Below, one piece after another: positions 1 to 10,599 of a stretch of 64,000 bases of DNA. The DNA comes from Phymatolithon calcareum (Eukaryota; Rhodophyta; Florideophyceae; Hapalidiales). The first letter of the stretch is position 1, and every line of letters begins with the position of its first letter. Made by a program: the position numbers and the translations under genes. The notes below the pieces were generated by a model. It did no database searches, was not told the origin of the DNA, and was given only the letters and a program-made list of their open reading frames with translations. The stretch covers positions 2,418,001 to 2,482,000 of the forward strand of contig OZ345352.1 in the NCBI GenBank assembly GCA_977006965.1. Direction: 5' to 3'.

Positions 1-1183
1 CGCCCCAAGTGAGGCCAATCCATCAGCGGTCGACACGCCGAGACAGAAATATTGCTAGCGCGCACCACGTCCAACGACGCGCGCGCGAAACGCGACCCCA
101 TGGTGCAAGTGAATGGATGCGCAAAACGAGCGACGCGTAGGTCAGCAGCGCTGTGTAGCCGCTAATACCGTTCCGGAGAGGAAAAGATTGACGGCGAGGA
201 GGGAGGGGCACGGAGAGGCGTCCGGGTGACGCGCGGTGGTGGTCGAAACGAGGCGATGCACATGATTGCGGGATGCAAGGAAGCTGACGGAGATGCGCGA
301 GGGGATAGCTGGGCAAGGAGGTTCAGCTCCTGTTGCAAGGGGCTATGTTTTCGATGGCGCGTGCCCTAAATGGGGACGGTCGGTTTTATCCACGTGTACA
401 CATTTACAGCGGTTTGACGTCAGTGCGAACACGCCCCACTGGCCGCACCCTTGACAACTCTTCGAGGGGTTTAAGAGGGGGGACACGGTCAAGGATTCAA
501 ACTGGCTCCTATAATGGGGGTACTTGTTCCCGAAGAGGTCTGAACTCCCACCTCCCGGGGGTTGTTAAAGTGGAGGCTTTTTTCGGAGAGTTGGGGGTCC
601 CACCGGAAGCTACGACAGGTTGATTCCTGGTCTAATCCCAGTATAGTTCATTAACTTGTATCGGGGGCTCATGACAGTATCCTAGACGTTTTTGATGGAT
701 TTAGGCACGGTTAAAATCCGTGCACTTCACCCAAACAGTTGAAAAGTACGTTTCCTCATATCAAGGCACTGCACTCTGTAAGTAGAATGGAGAAGACGTT
801 CTCCAGAGGGTATGAATAACGCTTCCCCGAGCATCAAAAAGTAAAAGGAATATGCGTATTTGCGGTGTTGGACCCCAAGCAAGAGGTTTTATCAGTTTTT
901 TGGGTCCAATTGTTCGCACGTTGCCATTGCACGAGACGATGCGGATCTGTGCGAACGTGCATGTGGTGACATACTTGCTGACACTGCATGAAGGTGCGAA
1001 TGCCGAGATCATTTTCTATCCACTTGATTTATCTACTTTTTAGGGTTACACATCCGGAGACGCATCACAATTTCAAGACTCACAACAATACAACCCTTCT
1101 GCGGGTGCTGTTCATCCCTCTTCGTTTGTTTGAAAAGCTGTAAAGCATCCCCATGTCAATACGGCTACACTGGAATTAGTATA
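1..1183. repeat. Repeat unit U0 (3' part)
   Basis: This is diverged DNA with no gene I can support. Its first 300 bases align loosely with 18600-18850 in unit D (both show a CATGATTG/CATGATGG segment after a GAGGCG run). The stretch around 366-440 (CCTAAATGGGGACGGTC, then GATCC/ATCCACGTGTACA) matches the same segment at about 8490, 18970 and 25230. The end (AGCTGTAAAGCATC...ACGGCTACA) matches 12150 and 30170. It is therefore a partial copy of the large repeat unit that recurs through 36 kb, cut by the LINE that follows. Short ORFs on both strands look like chance. Confidence 0.6.
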
Positions 1184-3185
1184 GGGGATATGTGTTGATT
1201 TATTTTAAAAGCTCCCAAGGCCTCTCTTCAAGAGTAACAGGGCCGCTTTCGCACGATTTTCTAAGCTCACGTAGTTTGACTGTTCAGTATATCCTTGATT
1301 CGTATTTCTCTCCCAACAAGTGCTCTAGTGAGTCGCTTACATTCATATTCAATTTCAGGACTAATCTTGGATGAAGATAGAATGCGTTGGAGCGCGACCA
1401 GCTCAATCACGGCTGTGACACCAAAGTATGCACCAAGTTCTGATTTTCTCCAAAGAGGTGCTCTATTGAATATCAGCCGTAGGCATCGCAACCGTGTAGA
1501 CCTTTCTCTTACGCGGAGAACCATCGGTAGATTGTTCGAATCAGTTGGTATCTCGAGCGATCTTCCCTCTTCTTCCTCTGCCCATAACTCAATGCTTTCT
1601 TTTCGTCGCCCTTTCTTTGAGACTGAGCCCTCCCTGGCTTTGTCGAGAGCTTGCTGCAGATCTTCATATTTCTTGAGGCACTCTATGTCCTTGGTTGCCT
1701 CCTTAATATCTTCATCTCTCCCAGAATACTCATCTGCTTCGTCGAGGCGCTTCTTCTGTTTCACTAGACTCGCAGAGAACCTTTCTGCTTGGTGTCTTCT
1801 CCTCATGGCAGGTGGTTCTAGTCGGCACAGAACTCGCATTCTTCCATGGCGGTGCAGGGCATATGTCCCAAAAACATACTTGAAGAATAAACCTTCTGCA
1901 GATTCGATTGCTGATTGTAATCGCTTTGTCAGAGGCGTGACGCGGAGTGCATACTCCCACTTTGGCAAAATAAGCGACTTGAAGATTCAAATGCATGTCA
2001 CAGGCTGAAAGCCTCGAACATTGACTCCAATATCCCGCAGTTTGTGTATGCACCCCACTGCATTTCGTACTCTTGATAACGCCATGTCGTCTGTTACGCC
2101 TTTGTGGTTCATGCTTATACCGAGATACGAGAGCCTCCAAGCTTGATGAAGAACTCGACCCGCAATGTGGAAGGTGTGTTTCCTGAGTCCCTTGTATTTA
2201 AGGATCTCGCTCTTTCCTGGCTTTGTGTTCCAGCTCATACCATTTTCCTGCGCCCAGGTAGTCGCTATATCAAGTAGCTTCTGCATTCCTTCTCCATCCT
2301 TTGATTGCAGCTGGACATCGTCAGCGAACAGTTGCGCTGGATTTTCAGAGACGTCGCTGGGGACCTTGGAGACCGCTTCCGCGAATGTATCCATGAAGAT
2401 ATTGTACAGGCACGGGCTCAGTGGGGACCCTTGCGGTACTCCTCGATCGATAATGCACCATGTTCGTGTATCATCGCCTGCTGACGTAACCCACGAGGGT
2501 TTCAGAAGATATGCCACCATCCTTGTTATTTCGTCGGGTAGCTTCTGTTCGAGTCTTTTCATGAGGATGTCTCGTGGCACCCTGTCATATGCTGCAGAGA
2601 GGTCAAGAACCGCGACAAAAGGATGCCCATCTTTCATGGCACATTTTGCCCGGAGTATCGCAATATATGTGCTCTTGTCTTTCCGGAAACCTAGCTGAGC
2701 ACTGTTGAAACGGTAGTGTTCCCTTATGTATGAGTCGAGTGCGGAATCGATGATTTTCCTGGCTTGACTTAATAGCGATATAGGTCTGTAGTTCGCTGCA
2801 ACATGGGGTGGGCCTTTCTTGTACAGAGGGATCAGAGTAGCTTGACGCCACGCTCGCGGAAGACATTTGAGCCTCCCACATGTCTCCCATAAGGCTATCA
2901 ATATACTCAATCCGGCTTCCTTATTCGCATGCATCATTTCAACTGCCACTCCGTCAGGGCCGACCGCCTTCCCTTTTGGTGCTCGGTTGAATGCCCTAGT
3001 AATGTGCCGCCTCATTGCCCTGTTGACTGTAAAAGCCTTTAGTGGCACATTCCAGTCTTTGTCAGCCTTGCACACATTAGAAATATACGCAGAGAATTTG
3101 CTTGGATGTACTGGAGCTCCGATTGCCTTGTTCGACCCTTTCCTCCTTGTTTTTGACTTCATAATTTTGCTTGCAACGTTGGCTG
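1184..3185 (-). mobile_element. Non-LTR retrotransposon (LINE), 5'-truncated
   Basis: A 2002-bp insert is bounded by a perfect 12-bp target-site duplication GGAATTAGTATA at 1172-1183 and 3186-3197. The flanks rejoin into a copy of the unit sequence seen intact at 12170 and 30200. It reads on the minus strand, with the RT first and a 3' end carrying TTTTAAAATAAATC, the same 3' end as the LINE fragments at about 43,940 and 63,770. No endonuclease domain lies before the RT, so the copy is probably 5'-truncated, as expected from target-primed reverse transcription. Copy-specific TSDs and a nearly open ORF suggest a fairly recent insertion. Confidence 0.9.
1267..3162 (-). pseudogene. LINE reverse transcriptase ORF with one internal stop
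   Basis: This is a non-LTR reverse transcriptase that copies the element's RNA at the nicked target. From the ATG at 3162 the RT fingers and palm are clear: motif A DLSAAYD at about residues 187-193, motif B GVPQGSPLSP at 241-250 and motif C FADD at 279-282. A thumb and a basic, helical C-terminal half follow, ending with a block (APLWRKS, then IELVALQR) that is also present in the fragments at 43,700 and 63,590. A single TGA at 1987-1989 interrupts the frame. Translation resumes in the same frame to 1267, and the 43-kb copy has Arg (AGG) at this site, so it is a nonsense mutation and not an ORF boundary. No AP- or restriction-type endonuclease is visible. The clade is not assigned. Confidence 0.88.
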
Positions 3186-4233
3186 GGAATTAGTATATAC
3201 TGTACAGTACACTCAGACATGCAGTACTTTGAAGCAACAAAAGCTGTATACTTGGACATTTTCACATCACTGCTTATTTGAACAGCTGACGAGCAGCTCC
3301 GCCTCCTTCTGGCTACTCTAATATAGTACGAATAGATGTACTCCTTATCGCATTACATCACAGCTGCTAAAAGCAGTACAAATTGCACATCTTCGATCAC
3401 CTTGGCAGCTCTTGCGCTGCATACTCGACCTCCGCAATGCCAACTGTCGCCTTCGACAACCTTCAAGATGGTTTTCGGCGTAAGAATGCCTATTCTACTG
3501 GATAAACAGAGTTTTCCATGCCCGAGACTATTTTTTCAGCCGAGCTACTGCACTCGTCCAGGGAGGCAGGTACTACAGTACACTGTATTTGTTGTCCTCC
3601 ACGAACGGGTCTGCGCCGTGGGTTTCAATAAAACTTACCCATTTTAGAACAACCGGTCAGGAGCATGACCTAGGCAAGCGAGCGGAATGGAGAGAAAATC
3701 TTATTTTCTGCTTCGGAGCTACTTGTCGTCCTCGACGGACGGGTCAGTTTCCATGTTTTCCACGACCCTGCACCACTTTCCGCTGAGCGATACCCAACAA
3801 CCATTCCTCGCTCTGTCCTATCTCATTCAAATTCGACGCTGTGTGCGGCGAAATGACAATTGAAAGCTCGTTGATTCCCGTCTCCCATCTCGTGGAAAAT
3901 ATTATTGTGATGTAAGTAAATCGTATCATGGACTAAACGTCTCTCTTACGACAGCGTGCTGTATTCGCCGCTTTCCTCACCGCGTGGCGTACGACAGAGA
4001 AAATGAGATGGAGTTTTTACACACTTTCTCTCGTCCTTGTCTCGCTCCGACGGTCGCCAGGCGCCGTACATGCTCACACAGTCCGATTGCTGTTTGTATG
4101 ATGGATTATGCTCAATAGACACATCCGTATGGGTACGAGCGACTCGCCGTTTCGAAGACGACATGCTTGAAATACGGTAAGACACAGCACAGTGTATTGT
4201 GAATTCGTCGAAATCACATACCATAAATTCAAC

Positions 4234-4338
4234 ATGACTTCCTTGCACTATCTTCCATCGCATGGTCCGTTTTCCTCCCCAGAAACCGGAGTGCGGACAC
4301 CGAGAGACCCGCCTCAAATTCGACGCTCGCCACCATAA
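4234..4338 (+). pseudogene. Small proline-rich protein, copy A, nonsense-truncated
   Basis: This is the same small gene as at 7210, 13238, 17494, 31145 and 34762. The ATG context and the first 34 codons align, with GPFSSP and QIRRSPP readable. The codon that is CAA/CAG (Gln) in the other copies is TAA at 4336-4338. The downstream codons for the DIPPL block are still recognisable to about 4400 but carry a further frameshift. The TATA-like box of the other copies is GTATGGGTA here, and the AATAAA site reads AATGAAAATA near 4717. This copy is therefore dead at the level of promoter, ORF and polyA signal together. Function is unknown. Confidence 0.7.
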
Positions 4339-4812
4339 GACCCTGTCACCGACATACCGCCGCTATTTTTCCCCCGGCGGCGAAGAATACAGGATGCACA
4401 AATGCCAACATTTCCAACAATGAGCCGTTGCCGAGGAATCGGTTCGGAGGAAAAGAAACCCGTAGCATTGCTACTCACCCGTTGTTCTCAACAAACTGCG
4501 GATGGATCAAGTACATGCTCGAATGAACATATCCCAAATCACACACGTGCAGAAGCAGAAGCCAAGGGAGTACTTCTAAGTGCGCGGCATAAGGCGAGTG
4601 GACACCGCTGATGTCACCGAAAACTTTCAAAAAGATGTAAGAATTCCACTCCTTGTTTCGAGGGCACGAATAGTGCGGTACATACAGTTATTCTCCACAG
4701 TAGTCCACGTTGAAGAAATGAAAATAGAACCGTGAAATTTTGTGCTGGAGATTGCTGTCGGCGCTGCAACTAAGTCTGTCACGGATCGACACATTGCTCG
4801 ATATTTATTCCA

Positions 4813-5100
4813 GTGATTATGCGGTCGGAACTTGCCAGAAAAAGAGCCGACTTCAGCAACCATTCAACGGTTGCCGATGCGCTTGTCGTCGTCGCATTGG
4901 ACGTTGGCATGACTGCGCAGGACCACACAACCCGCCCGTCACGCGACTATCGAACACAATGGCAGACCATTTCAGTCGTCTTGCTGACGCCGGAGGAGCG
5001 CGTGATCAAGGTCGGCGGCCAGCACCACGAGTGGAGCTCAATTGATGTGGCGTGGCCCGCAGTTTCAACCAGAATGTATGCGACGAAAAAAACAATGTAG
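4813..5100 (+). CDS. Second conserved ORF of the unit, copy A (95 aa, unknown)
   Basis: I do not recognise this protein. The reading frame is supported by comparison: SELARKRADF, VADALVV, RPSRDYR, ERVIKVGG and VSTRMYATKK recur at aligned places in other units. Unit E has SELARKREDF, VADALVV, RPSRDYR and RMCATKK. Units B, C and D have ERAIKIG or ERVIKIG. It is mildly basic, with no signal peptide or membrane segment. Only copy A is open from the SELAR block to the ATKK end; other copies have stops or deletions. It could be an exon of a longer spliced gene, because the upstream GAGATTGCTGTC segment is also conserved among A, C and E. Confidence 0.45.
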   Translation: MIMRSELARKRADFSNHSTVADALVVVALDVGMTAQDHTTRPSRDYRTQWQTISVVLLTPEERVIKVGGQHHEWSSIDVAWPAVSTRMYATKKTM

Positions 5101-6385
5101 ACGCCGGCCGGCAGTGAGGTGGAGATCGCGAAAGGATACTTCTGCGAAACGGGCGAGGTCGCTAGCGGGGAGGAGATGGAGAGCCGTGCACATGTGAGGT
5201 TCGGTGGTGATAGGGTCTAGGCGGCGCGCATGATTGCAGTTGGCAGGCACGCTAACTGACGTATTCGCAGATTGCTTGACACGAATGTTCGGGATTTTGT
5301 GAACGTGTTTCAGCTGCAGTAGCAGATTTGCCGGGCCGGGCCGAGTTCGCTCGAACTGATGGCAGTGGCGTTCGGTGTGATCCATTTCTTCATTTGTCAT
5401 ACATTGGGACTGCGTGAGAATCTCAATTTGAGATTGGATCGCACTCGTCCCATCATCATGATGGGATAATGGTGCGCGGCCGACCTCAAACGAGCAGATC
5501 GAAGAGTCCGAGCTGACAAATCTATTCCATCCGCATCATAGTAATTATTACTGTGATTTGTCCGCTCGCCCGGACAGCAGTCGACTGCTGTGTACTGTAT
5601 GATACTATGAGAGTACAGGTACACAGCAGTCCGTGCCGAAGGAGTCGGTTTGATCCGCAACATTTTGATGACGACCAAATAACAAACCATTCCCGTCTCT
5701 CTGTCTGCTTTTTCTCTGTGTCTTCTATTTTGAATAGTTTTCTAGAATTGTGCAGGTTCGTGGACCTGCTCGATTCAGCTTGTTGGAGAAATGCTTACGG
5801 AATTGCGAGCCGGTATTGCACTGGTTCATAACTGGGTGCAAACCGAAGCACTTCTCCATGATTTCTGCTTTCCCCATCGCTTTTCATGCTCTCCTGCAGT
5901 CCAGGAACTATCTGTCTCGAGCTCGCCAGTAACAATGTATGCATCTCTTCCATGTAAGTTCGACATATTGCCGTAACCGGTCCACATCTCCCTTTTCGAG
6001 CAATGCGTTCGCCGTCATGCAGTGAGAGACCTGGTTCTGTTTTGGGAGCCGACCGACTAGAGAGACTTACATTAATTGTTGAATGTGAAAAACTATTCTG
6101 TAAACGGAAGTCGTCCGCCACCGTATATTTCTACACTTTTGACTCATGAATTCATTCCACCACGACTCGTGAAAGTGCTTTTTGAGTTGACGCCCATCGG
6201 TGAAAGTACAAGTGCACTGATCGACGCTAGCTTCCAAACGGAGTGCTAGTCGGGAAATCCTTCTGACGACCGGTGACGGCAAAATGTAGATTGCGACCGT
6301 AGAATACGTAATAACGGGAACGTAAAGGTGTCCTGCAACTCTAAATGTATATACTAATTTAATTTAATCCTACTCTATGCAGTGT

Positions 6386-6440
6386 CGAGCGGCACAACAT
6401 CCTTACGCCTACATGTAGGCGCAGGTTGTGGTGCCGCTCG
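6386..6440. repeat. Inverted repeat specific to unit B
   Basis: The outer arms CGAGCGGCAC and GTGCCGCTCG enclose an inner perfect 16-bp palindrome CGCCTACATGTAGGCG (6407-6422). Unit D at 16,708 has only the left side (CGAGCGGCAC followed directly by ATTACC), so the right arm is new in B. Confidence 0.8.
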
Positions 6441-7106
6441 GCAGCACGTTACCGTGCCCAGATAGAGTCGAGATATTCTCATCCACATACACCCTGCACG
6501 CAACCGTACAGTCAGCGCCCAACGTTTCCACGTGTCGTTGTTTCTCCAGAGATTTTTGTGATACCGCCTCCGTCGCCTGAATTTCCGGCGACTTTTAGCC
6601 TCCCTTCCAATTTCGTTGCCGACGGACAGCACGGAATCATGCAAGCTCTCAGTGGAAGCACATGTGTACCTTTTCCACGCGAAACGATGCACGGCGTCGG
6701 TTTCTACATTTTTCCGGACCTTGTCTCTAGCTGCGGCCGACCGTTACCCAACCACAGCACATATTCCCCTTCATCATCTTCAGCACCTTGCGCACGCAAC
6801 CGCCTCTACAACCACTCTGAATCTCCACTCCATCCCGCAGCAGAGATTGTTGCGATGTAAGCAGATCGGATTTTTGCTACACGTTTACCTCGTGCCAAAG
6901 CGCCCTGCATTCCCGGCATTCGTCTCCGCGTTGCGTGCAGAGCGAGAAAATTCAGGTGGCGGATTCAGACACTTTCTGGATATTCTTTGTCGTTGGCACA
7001 CAACGACGGCTGCTGAGCACCGCACATGCACGCACAGTCTGCGATTGCTGGATTGTGGTCCCTGATTGCGCGATGGATTTCAAATTTCAGACCCCTCTGA
7101 ATCACT

Positions 7107-7113
7107 ACTTAAG
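7107..7113 (+). promoter_or_regulatory. TATA-like box of small gene B
   Basis: ACTTAAG lies 103 nt before the ATG. The other copies have TATTTAAG or TATATAAA at the same distance. Confidence 0.45.
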
Positions 7114-7209
7114 ACAATCATTCCCTCGTCGACGACATACCTGCACAAAGTGCAGACCCAGCCCCGTCTACCGCAACATTTTCGCGAAATCACAATCCAC
7201 AAACTCACT

Positions 7210-7398
7210 ATGCCGTCCCTTCACTACCACCCGCAGCATGGACCGATTTCCTCACCAGTACAGGGAGGGCGTAGATCGACAAACCCGCCTCCAATTCGAC
7301 GCTCGCGTCTGCAAGACCCCGTCCTCGACATATCGCCGCTACTTCTACCCCCGCCGGCGAAGAATACGGAGCGCCCGATAGACGATATTGCCGACTAG
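7210..7398 (+). CDS. Small proline-rich protein, copy B (62 aa, unknown)
   Basis: This belongs to a six-member family in the window that I cannot assign to any known family. Readable blocks are MPSLHY, then GPISSP, NPPPIRRSR, QDPVLDI and PPLLLPPPAKN. It is rich in proline and arginine, with no signal peptide, membrane segment or cysteines. Length is exactly 63 codons with the stop, as in copies C and D; insertions and deletions between copies keep the frame, and all close with an acidic tail (here DDIAD). The ATG is preceded by CAAACTCACT, conserved as AACTCACC in C, D and E. The start is chosen because upstream homology continues in non-coding DNA without a shared frame. The whole gene including flanks would give an mRNA of roughly 550-600 nt. 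Confidence 0.65.
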   Translation: MPSLHYHPQHGPISSPVQGGRRSTNPPPIRRSRLQDPVLDISPLLLPPPAKNTERPIDDIAD

Positions 7399-7702
7399 GA
7401 ACGACCGCAGAAGATCTACTTCGGAGGAAAGAAAATCCATATTATTGCTCCCAAGAAAGACATTGGATGTCCTCCAAGGCGCAACGGGACGCCACGCCGG
7501 CGTTGGTCTTTCAAAGCGCAGCGGGCTGAACATCTATCACATCAATCACGAGGAATACTCTTCCAAATGAGCGGCACGCGTGTAGAGCATATCGCTAGAT
7601 GCGACCCGGACCATTACAATCAAACGCATATGAATGACACTCCTTGTTTCGGGCGTTGAAAAGTGCGGCACAAACAGCATGAAGCCCAATAGTACTAGAA
7701 GA

Positions 7703-7708
7703 AATAAA
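7703..7708 (+). other. Candidate polyadenylation signal, small gene B
   Basis: AATAAA lies 305 nt after the stop, in the shared context TAGAAGAAATAAAATGG. Copies C, D and E have AATAAA at 303-311 nt. Confidence 0.5.
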
Positions 7709-8070
7709 ATGGCAACGTTCGTGCGAATTGTGGCACTAGAAGCAAAATGCGCCTATATTTGGATGACGCAGTCAATCTCGTGATGTTTCTCGGTTCAGCT
7801 CTTCTTTTGTAACATGTCGCATTATGTCGAACCGTACACAGTCGACCTCTGTCAAAACTTCTTTTCTCGCCACCGAATGATATTCTTGTTCGAGATGTCC
7901 ATCACGTCTACAGCCTCCGAAACAGCTTTCGATTGCCCGCGGAACGCCCGCATAAGGTGACTCTCATTCCTGCATTCCCGCGTCCGAGCGAGATACCTCG
8001 CACCGTGCGATGTCATCGTAGAGACGCTAGAGGGCGGCTGGTTAGCCAATGACGTCCGTTGCACGGTGAA

Positions 8071-8313
8071 GCCATCATTCATGCACTTGCGCGAAACCGT
8101 ACAGAGTGCCGCAATCTCAACGTTGCCGACGATGTTGTGGGCGCCGGGTAGGAAGTTGGCAGACAGCACCGCACAGCTCGCAAAAGAAACGGATATCGCT
8201 GTCAATTGCACACCATCCCGATCGTCCTCCCGATGCCGGGCGAGCGCGCGATCAAGATCGGCAGCCGGGCGCCGCAAGTGCACGTCTGCTCATCCGCGAT
8301 CGGCAAGCGATGA
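8071..8313 (+). pseudogene. Second conserved ORF, copy B, with in-frame stops
   Basis: The frame reads AIIHALARNR, NVADDVVG, then a TAG at 8149-8151, EVGRQH, TIPIVLP, GERAIKIG and RAPQVHV, and ends at 8313. It aligns with the open copy at 4813 (SELARKR, VADALVV, DVG, ERVIKVGG). Another in-frame TGA at 8050-8052 lies just before. Unit D has stops at the same two offsets but uses different stop codons. Either this is a pseudogene or these points are exon edges; I favour the former at modest confidence. Function is unknown. Confidence 0.4.
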
Positions 8314-9803
8314 CAGGAATGTTGCGAGCGCGCACGACGACTAGTCAGCATGCGGGAGTGAGATACGTGTTGGTTGAGTTGAGGCGGTGCCGGATATGCG
8401 CCTGGGATTGTTCGGCAAGGAGGGCGGATGGTATGATACGAGTTGCATTCAGCTTAGGTTGCAGGGTCGCACGTTTTGGTTAGGCTTACCCTAAATGAAG
8501 ACGGTCAGTTTGATCCACGTGTACAATGGGGTTGTATGAGATCGGAGCAAACGGGCCCACTGGCCTGATTCGCACGAACAATGTTGGCGCGTTGCCATTG
8601 CACACGAGGCAACGCGGCTCAATGCGAACGAGCTTAGATCTGCACAAGTTGCACTGGTGGGTGTATTGTGAAACTGAAGGACGTAGCGTCAGCAAAAGTC
8701 ATTCCTCGCTCGGTTATTGGATTGGAATATTTTTGTTTTGCATCCCTAATCCCCTCCGCACTGTCGAGTGCTGCAGTCGTTCCACCACCACTCCCAACTC
8801 AACTCATGTCACTCTCTGGAGGCGCATCCTCTTTTTGTTGACTGTGTATTCATGAATGTCTTAAACGGAAGCGCGACAGAGTGGTGCAATGGGTCCGCTA
8901 TTTGCTTTTCCACGCCAGGCACAATGCATCCGTCATCTATTCAGTGAGAGCTGATTTTTGAACTGGGAGCCGACCAATAGGTTGTACTGTTCTGTATGGC
9001 GACCTGGGTTGATTGATGAACGGCAGAACTTTTATCTCAGAACGGTACTGTACTCATTTGCCTCCGCCCATGCCTACAAATCCGCGCTAATCACGCTACT
9101 GTACAGTACCACAATATTATCATGTACTGAGTGTATGCAGTTTGAAACTGATACGGGGCACTAGCGTTTCCCTTCCAATGTACTGTAGTACCACTACGCC
9201 TCCCGCTCTACGTTCCCGTTGTGTGTTCAGAGGGCCCACTTGTTCTATACAGTACAGTACTAGGTTCTTTGACGGCCAACGCCGCAAGTTTCATCTCTTT
9301 CTCTTGTCTCATACGCTCTTTACCTTTGTTTTGTACTATGGAATACTGCGCAGGGGTCGCGGCCAGTGGTCAGTCAGCCTTCTTCTACAGCTCTCTTCTC
9401 GTCCCGTGTCCTAGAGCCCTTCATCAAAGTATGTCGGGGCATATGCTTCAGTCCATCCCTTCTACTCCATGTCTCTCCACTACCAGAGTTGGAACCCATG
9501 GGAACCTCCCAACAAACCATACCTTCCCACCATCTGACGGCCCTTGCCTCTGACGCCAAGCACTGGACTCTCCCCGAACCAGTCGTTAATCGATATACGT
9601 CGTTTAGGCACTCTTTTCATCTGTTGGGCTCTCCACTCTGCCGCTATCTCTTTCAGGATGCTGCAGAGCTTGTGCAAACTTAAAACAGAGGCTTTAATAC
9701 TCATGCAGGTCTGTTGTAATACCGACAATCTTTGTTATTCGCTTCACTTGTTTTCTTTACTTGATGATCATGATTATAGTGCATAGTGCCTACTATTGGC
9801 ACA

Positions 9804-9890
9804 GATCTGCCGTAATCTAAGTAGAAGATAATTCGGAACAATAAAGCACTGCCTTGCAAGCCCCACTTGGGAGCGAAGCAACTTACACAC
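9804..9890 (+). mobile_element. 87-bp SINE-like insert
   Basis: It is bounded by a perfect 12-bp duplication ACTATTGGCACA at 9792-9803 and 9891-9902. Its sequence (GATCTGCCGT, ATCTAAGTAGAAG, CTGCCTTGCAAGCCCCAC) equals the 3' 90 bp of the 292-bp insert at 42871-43162, so this is a 5'-truncated copy of the same retroposon. It ends in a short AC tract. Confidence 0.85.
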
Positions 9891-10072
9891 ACTATTGGCA
9901 CATAGCAAAACGGACGTCAAGTTGTTGGGCAGCTGCAAGTAAGATAAACCTTCCCCCGCCGGCCAGCGCATATCAAGTAGTTTAGGAGTTGTCGGCCCGT
10001 GGAGAGGCCAGTACACGGCACGGCCCCGAGGCCGCAGAAATGCAGAGGCGAAGTCGCGGTGCTATATCTGTC

Positions 10073-10150
10073 GTACCAGATGCAATTGATGGCAGTTTTG
10101 TTAGAGTATTACCATTCGGTGATGCCGGATTGAGAGCCTGGAAAGAATAA
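10073..10150 (+). pseudogene. Conserved 25-residue protein tail, copy B
   Basis: Frame GTA...TAA encodes VPDAIDG, SFVRVLPFGDAG, then LRAWKE and stop. The paralogous site at 27772-27849 encodes VPDTIEG, SFVRVLPFYDAA, LRDWLE and stop, the same length with mostly conservative changes. This is probably the last exon, or a remnant of it, of a gene carried by the unit. No upstream exon can be joined with confidence, and no family is recognised. Confidence 0.4.
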
Positions 10151-10599
10151 GCGTGGGATAAGAGGCCTTACGGTCCAGGTGCTCTTATCCGTGCGATTGG
10201 GGTGTCAGCTGCCAAAGGGCGTGAGCTCTACCGCAGTGATTTATTACTTTGTCTGTAACAGTTTAGGGATTTTTAATACGTGTGGTTTCTTCTTGTCTTG
10301 TTCTCTTCCCTTCTCTAACTACTCTACCGCCTCTTATAGGAAAATCCCTCTCTCTTGGTATTCTACTCTTGTATCTACATTGGGGTTAGCATTGCTTGGG
10401 GCGTGTTGCTACGTCTTCGGGAACTTGAAGGCATCCCGTTTGGAGCATGTGTACCACCGATTCAGGTTCATCCTGATCCTTATGCACTTGGAGTACAGTC
10501 CACCGCAGATACTGTAGTGCATTCGATGTTACAACTTTTCCCACCGCTTTTAACAGGCGGTATGCTCCAACTGACTACGCAATGGAAGGTATAAACTGA

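Larger units (their letters stand above)
3198..6340. repeat. Repeat unit A
   Basis: This copy of the large unit continues from U0 across the LINE. Segments shared in the same order with C and E include CCTCCGCAATG, then TTTTCGGCGTA, GACGGGTCAGTT, a GAAAATGAG...GTTTTTACACAC segment, the small proline-rich ORF, and the second conserved ORF. Later segments (TCAAACGAGCAGATCGAA, AAATCTATTCCATCCGCATCA) match unit C at 14,985. The promoter and ORF are decayed in this copy. Confidence 0.7.

Noticed and set aside
23-316. Minus-strand ORF of 97 codons at the left end
   Set aside because: The region is a diverged copy of the 18,600-18,850 segment. The frame is not kept between copies, and composition (Arg/Ser/Pro-rich) is that of GC-rich shadow ORFs.
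1295-2008. Plus-strand ORF of 237 codons
   Set aside because: Antisense shadow of the LINE reverse transcriptase ORF. It has no motif of its own.
8141-8189. A mini-intron explaining the stops in the second ORF (GTAGG/GTGAG donors)
   Set aside because: It would be shorter than 45 nt, and copy A is open across it. Kept only as a possibility in the findings.
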